NCBI GenBank assembly: GCA_031270925.1
Contig: JAISWY010000025.1
Location: forward strand, 1 to 7,154
From: Candidatus Symbiothrix sp.
Lineage (GTDB): Bacteria > Bacteroidota > Bacteroidia > Bacteroidales > Azobacteroidaceae
Direction: 5' to 3'
DNA: 7,154 nucleotides
The first letter of the stretch is position 1; each line of letters opens with the position of its first letter. The translations under genes were made by a program, and so were the position numbers. The notes below the pieces were generated by a model. That model saw only the letters and a list, made by a program, of their open reading frames with translations. It was not told the DNA's origin and did no database searches. This document shows, piece by piece, positions 1-7,154 of this stretch.

Positions 1-2505
<2,505 letters not shown>

Positions 2506-2533
2506 TTATCAACATTTTTAAATTTAAAAAATC

Positions 2534-4489
2534 ATGAAAAAGATTTTCTTTACAATTTATGCGCTGGCAGCTCTTACGTTTGCGGCGCAAGCGCAGGGGA
2601 ACGATCCTGAAAATCTGTATATTATCGGTAGCGGCTCACACGCGGACAGTACCGATGATTGGACCACGAGTTTGGCTTTGCCAATGACAAAAACAGGCGC
2701 AGGCACATTTGTTTGGACAGGTCAGTTATGGCAATCAACAAGTGATAACGGTATTAAATTTCTCGAAGTTAATACTGATTACAAACCTGTATATTGCGTA
2801 AATTCTGATGGTACTACGCTGACATATTCTACCGATTATCCGTCAAATGATACAAAGTATTACGTTAATGAAAATGGCAATTACCGTATTGAAGTCAATA
2901 CGTTGAATTTAACATTGAAAGTTACAAAACTGCTCTACATTGTTGGTGATGCTATCGGTGGTTGGCAGTATGAAAATGCGCAAGAGATGAACGTTGTTGT
3001 GCCGGGTTGGTATGCGTGGTATGGCGAATTGAAACGTCCCGAAGGCAGTACTTCTTACAAATATTTGAGAAGCAACAATGCTTGGTATCCGCAATATACA
3101 GTTAGTAATGGTATATTGGATTATCGCACGGAATACTCTGCAGATGAACCGGGTGCTTGGGTTATAGAAGGTCAGGAAGGGTTTTATTTGGAAGAAGCCC
3201 GCACTTTTTATCAGGGTAACGGTGATGGAACAGGTATCACAAATACAGAAAATCGCACAAAGATAGAAGGAATTTATCCGGTAGGCGGGTTCAATTCATA
3301 CGATATTAATGTTGAATCAATGAGCATGCAAACCGGTAATCACTATATTTGGCGCGATACTTTGGCGCTTACAACAGGGGAAATTAAGTTTCTCGGAATC
3401 AGGGATTTTACTGGGCCAACCATTTCTCCGGCAGGAAATTCAAATACGCCGGTCGATGTACAAAATGGAGTGGCAATGCCTGCCAAATTTGCCAGCAATG
3501 GTTATGATATTGCCGACGCCAAATTCAATATTACCGAAGCAGCGACGTATGCCATTGAAATCAATTTGCAAGACAACACGGTCAAATTTTCAAAAGTCTT
3601 CGTAATTCCCGCCAACGAAAGCCGCCCCGCTTCCGAATACACCGGCGGCGACATCATCTTCAACGAAGGTAGCCAATTAACCGGTATTGACGCAAGCGGT
3701 TTGGATGTAACCGGCGTGGTAAAAGTTTACAAAACATTCAATTCGGAGGCGCAAAAATGGTATCCCATCGGTTTCCCATTCCCGATTGCCGATATTTCCT
3801 GTCCCGATTTGCAATCAGAGTTGGTTGAACGTTTCGGTCGCACTTCTTTCAAACCGGTTGATTCGAGTTCGGAAAGCGACGACGGCGATTATTGGTTGAA
3901 GGCGCACACATCGCCCGCTACGTTTACGGAAGTTACATCGGTCGGCGCAATCAATGCAGGTCAAGGTTATATCATTGCTTTTCCTTCCGATTTCGACGGG
4001 AAAACAGTGGTGTTTACTTCAACTGATGATCCGACATTATACAGCGCAAAAACAGATGCAGGCATAGGCAGCACATACACAGCCGATTACAATTTGGTAG
4101 CCAACCCGTCGGTAGCGAATATTTCTACATTGGACAATACGAAAGCCTACTATCAATATGTGGCGAGCAATAATAATTTCGATTTACTCGGCTCAATCGC
4201 AAGTCCGGAAACGTCCATCAGCGGCGATTTAAAACCGTTTGAGGCGGTAATAGCCGTGCCTTTGTCGTCGTCAGTAACTTTGCGTTCATCATTGGCCGTT
4301 GATGTGGTAACCGGTATCGGTTTTTTGAATGACAATGACGCCGTTGTTGCAACACAATATTACAATTTGCAAGGTGTTCGCGTCCCCGTAGAGACGTTGC
4401 ATGCGCCCCTACAATCGGGCAATATCTACATTGTGAAAGAAATTCACAAATCGGGCAAAACAAGCGTTAGCAAATCCATCATCCGATAA
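2534..4489 (+). CDS. Secreted SusE/SusF-like starch-binding protein with T9SS-like C-terminal tail
   Basis: This 651-residue protein probably binds starch or maltodextrin outside the cell; no catalytic motif is visible. A Sec signal peptide ends AQA before Gln21, with no lipobox cysteine, unlike the lipoproteins SusE and SusF. Three tandem SusE/F-type domains follow. Domain 1 (about 27-132) has LYIIGSG and GIKFLEVNTDYKP; domain 2 (about 133-228) has LYIVGDAIGGW, YKYLRSNNAWYPQY and YRTEY; domain 3 (about 246-356) has IYPVGGFNSYDIN and GEIKFLGIRDF. Residues 357-590 form another beta-rich module (WYPIGFPF, GQGYIIAFP, YNLVANPS, LKPFEAVIAVP), of a kind found C-terminally in other secreted Bacteroidales proteins. 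The end (609-651: YYNLQGVRV, GNIYIVKEI, GKTSVSKSIIR) resembles a type IX sorting domain, interrupted by a palindrome-coded insert (619-627). GC content rises from the first domains to the C-terminal module. The gene lies 28 bp after GH97 and is probably in its operon. Glucan binding is inferred from the family and the neighbour. Confidence 0.85.
   Translation: MKKIFFTIYALAALTFAAQAQGNDPENLYIIGSGSHADSTDDWTTSLALPMTKTGAGTFVWTGQLWQSTSDNGIKFLEVNTDYKPVYCVNSDGTTLTYSTDYPSNDTKYYVNENGNYRIEVNTLNLTLKVTKLLYIVGDAIGGWQYENAQEMNVVVPGWYAWYGELKRPEGSTSYKYLRSNNAWYPQYTVSNGILDYRTEYSADEPGAWVIEGQEGFYLEEARTFYQGNGDGTGITNTENRTKIEGIYPVGGFNSYDINVESMSMQTGNHYIWRDTLALTTGEIKFLGIRDFTGPTISPAGNSNTPVDVQNGVAMPAKFASNGYDIADAKFNITEAATYAIEINLQDNTVKFSKVFVIPANESRPASEYTGGDIIFNEGSQLTGIDASGLDVTGVVKVYKTFNSEAQKWYPIGFPFPIADISCPDLQSELVERFGRTSFKPVDSSSESDDGDYWLKAHTSPATFTEVTSVGAINAGQGYIIAFPSDFDGKTVVFTSTDDPTLYSAKTDAGIGSTYTADYNLVANPSVANISTLDNTKAYYQYVASNNNFDLLGSIASPETSISGDLKPFEAVIAVPLSSSVTLRSSLAVDVVTGIGFLNDNDAVVATQYYNLQGVRVPVETLHAPLQSGNIYIVKEIHKSGKTSVSKSIIR
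4388..4412. repeat. GTAG...CTAC palindromic element inside the 3' end of the starch-binding gene
   Basis: The 25 bases pair as arms GTAGAGACG and CGCCCCTAC (two mismatches) around TTGCATG, with GCATGC at the centre. It reads like a 28-bp GTAGAGACGTTGCATGC... palindrome that has lost three bases and drifted on one arm. It is translated as Val619-Glu-Thr-Leu-His-Ala-Pro-Leu, with Gln627 completed outside, and splits the tail motif between NLQGVRVP and SGNIYIVKEI. Its phase is identical to that of the copy in the GH97 gene. Confidence 0.7.
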
Positions 4490-4496
4490 TTATCGG
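4483..4496. repeat. 14-bp perfect palindrome spanning the stop codon of the starch-binding gene
   Basis: CCGATAATTATCGG is self-complementary, and the TAA stop of the starch-binding gene (4487-4489) lies inside it. Its core GATAATTATC is the same ten bases found at the centre of the palindrome at 2233-2260. It lies 6 bp before the next palindrome. It may be a degenerate half of the same element type or chance; no function can be assigned. Confidence 0.45.
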
Positions 4497-4502
4497 TAAC
4501 CC

Positions 4503-4532
4503 GTAGGGGGCGTTGCGTGCAATGCCCCCTAC
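4503..4532. repeat. 30-bp GTAGGGGGC...GCCCCCTAC palindrome in the intergenic spacer
   Basis: The arms GTAGGGGGCGTTGCG and TGCAATGCCCCCTAC are complementary at 13 of 15 positions and would form a strong GC-rich hairpin in RNA or single-stranded DNA. It shares the GTAG/CTAC ends and the CGTTGC core with the element at 4388-4412. It lies 14 bp after the starch-binding gene and 17 bp before the start of the small gene at 4550. There is no T-run after it, so it looks more like a REP-type element than an intrinsic terminator, although it could shield the upstream mRNA 3' end. Confidence 0.75.
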
Positions 4533-4549
4533 ATAAACAACAACGAAAA

Positions 4550-4813
4550 ATGAAAAAGACAATAATTTTAGCAACAGCAATCTTGTTAGCAAGCTCAGCG
4601 TTCGCCGACCACAAAACAATAAAAGACCGCACCAACGATTGGCTGCAACGCGAAACCACCGAAGAAACCACACCTTCCGGCAATCTGCGTGGTTTTGCCG
4701 ATGGGAAAACAGAGAACGAACTACCGGGCGTTCCGGTTGGCGCTATTCCCGGCCCGCTCGTGTTGGCTCTCTGTGGAACCTATCTGTTGAAAATACGATC
4801 AAATAAAAAGTAA
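4550..4813 (+). CDS. Small exported protein with C-terminal membrane anchor, function unknown
   Basis: This 87-residue protein has no function I can name. A clear Sec signal peptide (MKKTIILATAILLASSAFA, residues 1-19) is followed by a hydrophilic, acidic segment (20-58, with TTEETT and NLRGFADGKTE). The end is a proline/glycine-flanked hydrophobic stretch (VPVGAIPGPLVLALCGTYLL, 61-80) and a basic tail KIRSNKK. The mature protein would be a short periplasmic segment held by one C-terminal membrane helix. The order motif, helix, basic residues resembles sorting tags of the PEP-CTERM or LPXTG kind, but no known tag motif is present. Small Bacteroidales proteins with LRG...P-V-G, a helix and a basic end are familiar to me. 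The frame extends up to 4517, but that would put the palindrome at 4503-4532 into the coding start and lose the signal peptide, so the ATG at 4550 is chosen. Confidence 0.65.
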   Translation: MKKTIILATAILLASSAFADHKTIKDRTNDWLQRETTEETTPSGNLRGFADGKTENELPGVPVGAIPGPLVLALCGTYLLKIRSNKK

Positions 4814-4821
4814 ATTTCAGC

Positions 4822-4872
4822 TAAACTAAGATGAGGTTGTTCGAAAAAATCGAACAACCTCATCTTAGTTTA
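4822..4872. terminator. Perfect 23-bp inverted repeat, probable bidirectional terminator
   Basis: The left arm (4822-4844, TAAACTAAGATGAGG...TTCGA) and right arm (4850-4872) are exact reverse complements around a loop of five A (4845-4849). It begins 8 bp after the small + strand gene and ends 105 bp before the stop of the convergent - strand peptidase gene, the right place to stop both transcripts. No long T-run follows in either direction; the T-rich distal arm (CTTAGTTTA) may play that part. Structure is certain, function inferred. Confidence 0.8.
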
Positions 4873-4977
4873 AAAAATTATTCCAAAATGTCTATTAAGG
4901 ATAATCAAGATAGAATTGCTCAATGTTGTCACAAAGTTTTCGCATCCAATTTCGACGGTTGAAAGGAAAGAGAAAGA

Positions 4978-6261
4978 TTAAAGAAACTTCACGGCAAACT
5001 GAACCATTGCCCCCACTCCATACTGCAAAGCGTCTTCATCCAAATCGAACCGGTCGTTATGATGCTCGGCGCCACTACCCAAGTCGTCGTTTTTGATGCC
5101 GACGAAAGTAAAAATCGTCGGAGCCAATTCGCGGTATTTGGCGAATGTTTCGGCGGCATACCAAATATATTGTTCGCCGGAAACGACTTTATCGGGATAG
5201 ATTTCCTTGACGGCTTCGCGGGTAAATTTCGCCAAAGCGGAATCGTTTTCGACAGGCCCCATCGCAATGCCCATTTTTTCGTGAAACTTGACCGTGCAAT
5301 TATGCGCTTGTGCAATATCCTCGCTCACTTTTCGCAAAAGTGCAAAGGATTTTTCTCCTTCGTTCAAATCGAAAAAACGGAGCGTTCCGCCTATGAAAAC
5401 AGAATCCGGAATTACATTGTAGATTTTGCTGCCTTGAACTTGGGTAATACCCAGCGTAACCGTTTTGGTAACATCGCGTTGATTATTCCACGCAATCGAA
5501 ATACCGGTTAAAACATTTGCCGCCGCAAAGACCGGATTAATGGACAAATCGGGACGGGAAGCATGGCCGCCGCGACCAACAACATCGAAAGCAACAGTGC
5601 CGGTGCCGGCCATAATCGCACCTTCCTGAATATAAATCTGTCCGGTATTCAAGTTGGATTTCAGATGATTGCCGTAAATGGCGTTGATTTTCAAAGGCCG
5701 TAAAGCTTCAACCATGGCGTGGATGCCGGTGTTGGTTTCTTCGCCTTCTTCAAAGATGAAAACGATTTTGCCGTTGAGTTGGCTTTTCAGTTCATTGAGA
5801 ATTTTTACTGCCCCTAACAAAATCGCGATATGCCCGTCGTGTCCGCAAGCATGGGAAACGCCTTTGTTTTGAGAGATATGCTTTTTGACTTGCTTCAAAT
5901 TTTCCGGATTTTCCGGAATGGGCAAAGCGTCAATATCGGCACGCAAGCCGATGGTTTTTCCCGGACGGTGCGTATCCAAAACGACATAAAATCCCGTTCC
6001 CGGAACTTTTGTAACCGGCAAACCGAGTTTGGCTATTTCGTCCTGAATAAACCGCGCGGTTTCAAATTCTTGACCCGACAATTCGGGATGTTCGTGTAAA
6101 TAGCCTCTTGTTTCCCGCAAATAAGTATCAATTTGTTTGATTTGCGACAAAACAACGTCTTTTTTTATAGGTCTTTGTGCCGACATGAAAATAAAACCGA
6201 ATAAACAGAAAAACAGTATCTCTGCGAATTTAATTATTGTAAAAACTCTTTTTGTATTCAT
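4978..6261 (-). CDS. Secreted M20-family amidohydrolase/metallopeptidase (M20D-like)
   Basis: This 427-residue zinc-type hydrolase should cleave an amide bond in an N-acyl amino acid, short peptide or similar conjugate; the substrate cannot be read from the sequence. Counting from the ATG at 6261, an N-terminal hydrophobic segment (about 10-28, ending FMSA before Gln29) is a likely signal peptide, so it acts in the periplasm or outside. Expected M20 motifs are HEHPELSGQE (56-65), a metal site SHACGHDGH with Cys139 and His141, and FEEGEE with Glu174 (catalytic) and Glu175 (ligand). The ligand His199 (GNHLK), the dimerisation-domain motif GRGGHAS (229-235), and AEHHNDRFD with His400/401 follow. 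Spacings of 2, 36 and 60 residues from the cysteine equal those of the plant auxin-conjugate hydrolase ILL2. An upstream ATG (6297) adds 12 residues but would lie inside the predicted promoter, so 6261 is preferred. It is convergent with the glucan genes and unlikely to share their role. Confidence 0.92.
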   Translation of the reverse strand: MNTKRVFTIIKFAEILFFCLFGFIFMSAQRPIKKDVVLSQIKQIDTYLRETRGYLHEHPELSGQEFETARFIQDEIAKLGLPVTKVPGTGFYVVLDTHRPGKTIGLRADIDALPIPENPENLKQVKKHISQNKGVSHACGHDGHIAILLGAVKILNELKSQLNGKIVFIFEEGEETNTGIHAMVEALRPLKINAIYGNHLKSNLNTGQIYIQEGAIMAGTGTVAFDVVGRGGHASRPDLSINPVFAAANVLTGISIAWNNQRDVTKTVTLGITQVQGSKIYNVIPDSVFIGGTLRFFDLNEGEKSFALLRKVSEDIAQAHNCTVKFHEKMGIAMGPVENDSALAKFTREAVKEIYPDKVVSGEQYIWYAAETFAKYRELAPTIFTFVGIKNDDLGSGAEHHNDRFDLDEDALQYGVGAMVQFAVKFL

Positions 6262-6266
6262 GCGGA

Positions 6267-6298
6267 CAAAGGTAAGGTAATCGCCGCATTGCTGCAAT
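6267..6298 (-). promoter_or_regulatory. Bacteroidota-type promoter for the M20 hydrolase gene, near-leaderless
   Basis: On the - strand, ATTG (6298-6295, one base off the TTTG box) is followed after 20 bases by TACCTTTG (6274-6267), an exact TAnnTTTG box. The box ends six bases before the ATG at 6261, so transcription would begin at or next to the start codon. The -33 box is imperfect. The 11-bp inverted repeat ATTGC-T-GCAAT (6288-6298) overlaps the upstream box and could be an operator. Confidence 0.55.
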
Positions 6299-6372
6299 AC
6301 CTTGTTTAGGGTATATTTTTCTGTTTTTTTAAATCTTTCGTAAGTTTTTTCACAAACTATTCTTTTTGTACT
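6299..6372. other. AT-rich spacer between divergent promoters
   Basis: This stretch holds several T-runs and no credible gene. It separates the promoter of the - strand M20 gene from that of the + strand restriction-modification gene. A second TAnnTTTG match (TACTTTTG, 6369-6376) overlaps the upstream box of the + strand promoter but lacks a TTTG 19-21 bases before it. Confidence 0.5.
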
Positions 6373-6404
6373 TTTGCCTCATTACAGAAAAAGCAGTATA
6401 TTTG
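6373..6404 (+). promoter_or_regulatory. Bacteroidota sigma-ABfr promoter for the restriction-modification gene
   Basis: TTTG (6373-6376) and TATATTTG (6397-6404) are separated by 20 bases, matching the TTTG, 19-21 bases, TAnnTTTG consensus of the Bacteroides housekeeping sigma factor. Transcription would start near 6410, leaving a leader of about 100 bases before the ATG at 6509. The leader is AT-rich; the 18-codon frame in it (6430-6486) is not convincing as a gene. Confidence 0.75.
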
Positions 6405-6508
6405 CAGAAAATCTAAAATGTTATTGTAAATGGAAATTTTTAGCGAATTATCAAACTGTTATATCTTGTTTATTTCGCATTACTAAATACATGAAATCCA
6501 AATAAATT

Positions 6509-7154
6509 ATGGCAAACGAACAATACAGCGAACAGTTGGTAGAAATCGAAATGAAAATCAGAAAAGGTGAAAACACTTTCGGTTTTGTGTTTCCGCAAGG
6601 CGATATTCAGGGGATTGAGAAAATTGAAAATCTCTTGAAAAAAGCGGGAGGGAAGCCCGATTTGTGCGAACTTTCCGATTTTTCTAAAGGCGGAAATGGC
6701 AAAGCAAAGCCCGAATATATAGTTACTTTTAACAACGATACCAATACAATTTTAGTCGTTGAATGTAAGCGTTCAATAAAAGACCATTTTTCCGAAGATT
6801 TGAATAAACCGAAAAAATTTGCTGTTGATGGCGCGTTGTATTATGCCAAATTTCTGAAAGAAGAATACAATGTTGTAGCAATTGCCGTAAGCGGAACAAA
6901 AAAAGAAGATTGTAAAGTATCGACTTTTTATTGGCAAAAAGGGTTTGAAAATCATACGGAATTTTCAAAAATCAATATCATTTTGGAACCGGTGAACTAT
7001 CTAAAGTTTATCAAAGGCGAAAAAATTTCGATTGCCTATTCTCTTGAGGATATTCGCAGAACGGCTATTGATATGAGTAATAAATTGCGGATTGCCAAAG
7101 TTACGGCAAATAACAAACCCATTTTTATTGCAGGCATATTGATTGCTTTACAAG
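6509..7154 (+). CDS. N-terminal part of a probable single-chain restriction-modification enzyme (PD-(D/E)xK nuclease domain), cut by window end
   Basis: The frame is open for 215 codons to the window edge with no stop. Residues 66-87 (AKPEYIVTF ... ILVVECK) carry a PD-(D/E)xK-like site: Pro68-Glu69, then Glu85-x-Lys87 after a hydrophobic strand. A helix (AVDGALYYAKFL, 105-116) and the strand VVAIAVSG (122-129) follow, as in the nuclease domains fused ahead of N6-adenine methylases in type IIG and type I-like enzymes. The last residues (DIRRTAIDMSNKLR ... FIAGILIALQ) resemble the helical linker that leads into an HsdM-type methylase. The methylase itself (NPPY motif) and any specificity domain would lie beyond 7154, so the full type is a prediction. 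There is no signal peptide; it should act in the cytoplasm on unmodified foreign DNA. It has its own promoter and is AT-richer than the glucan genes, consistent with a transferred defence gene. It could also be a nuclease without methylase. Confidence 0.7.
   Translation, partial: MANEQYSEQLVEIEMKIRKGENTFGFVFPQGDIQGIEKIENLLKKAGGKPDLCELSDFSKGGNGKAKPEYIVTFNNDTNTILVVECKRSIKDHFSEDLNKPKKFAVDGALYYAKFLKEEYNVVAIAVSGTKKEDCKVSTFYWQKGFENHTEFSKINIILEPVNYLKFIKGEKISIAYSLEDIRRTAIDMSNKLRIAKVTANNKPIFIAGILIALQ

Noticed and set aside
4101..4135. GTAG ... CTAC pair (gtagcgaatatttctac) as a further palindromic element
   Set aside because: Only the four-base ends pair and the encoded residues (VANIST) fit the surrounding domain; likely chance.
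4517..4549. Longer start (11 extra codons) for the small exported protein
   Set aside because: The extension is partly encoded by the palindrome at 4503-4532 and would bury the signal peptide; the ATG at 4550 gives a normal export signal.
4888..4962. 24-codon + strand frame in the convergent spacer
   Set aside because: Too short, no export or domain signal, and placed downstream of the terminator with no promoter.
4895..4969. - strand frame containing NWMRKLCDNIEQFYLDYP, possibly the tail of a decayed gene
   Set aside because: Only about 25 codons, with no start except an internal ATG at 4945. It looks protein-like but I cannot match it to a family with confidence.
5059..5511. 150-codon + strand frame opposite the M20 gene
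   Set aside because: Antisense to conserved metal-site and dimerisation-domain codons; no independent evidence.

Overview
The window looks like Bacteroidota DNA, most likely Bacteroidales. Three things point that way: a SusB-type GH97 alpha-glucosidase beside a SusE/SusF-like starch-binding protein, promoters of the TTTG / TAnnTTTG type, and A-rich start regions without Shine-Dalgarno sequences. It is chromosomal, with an alpha-glucan (starch or maltodextrin) utilisation segment on the left and unrelated genes on the right.

Left part (1-4813, all + strand). A GH31 alpha-glucosidase fragment enters from the left edge. It holds only the N-terminal domain and stops after about 98 visible codons, before any catalytic region. 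Next come an apparently intact periplasmic GH97 alpha-glucosidase with all expected acidic active-site and calcium residues, then (28-bp gap) a secreted protein with three SusE/F-like starch-binding domains and a type IX secretion-like C-terminal tail. A small exported protein with a C-terminal membrane anchor follows. SusC, SusD and alpha-amylase partners are not in the window. The likely division of labour is glucan capture outside the cell by the SusE/F-like protein and hydrolysis of oligosaccharides in the periplasm by GH97.

Middle (4814-4977). A perfect 23-bp inverted repeat separates the + strand cluster from a convergent - strand gene and probably ends transcription from both sides.

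Right part (4978-7154). A secreted M20-family metallopeptidase/amidohydrolase lies on the - strand. A promoter-rich divergent intergenic region separates it from a + strand gene cut by the window end. That gene starts with a PD-(D/E)xK nuclease-like domain and is probably the N-terminus of a single-chain restriction-modification enzyme.

The most unusual signal is a set of GTAG...CTAC palindromes. One lies inside the GH97 gene, one inside the 3' end of the starch-binding gene and one in the spacer after it. The two coding copies are read in the same phase of the element, giving Val-Glu-Thr ... Leu-Gln in both proteins. This resembles palindromic elements that insert into genes and stay translated, as described for Rickettsia palindromic elements.
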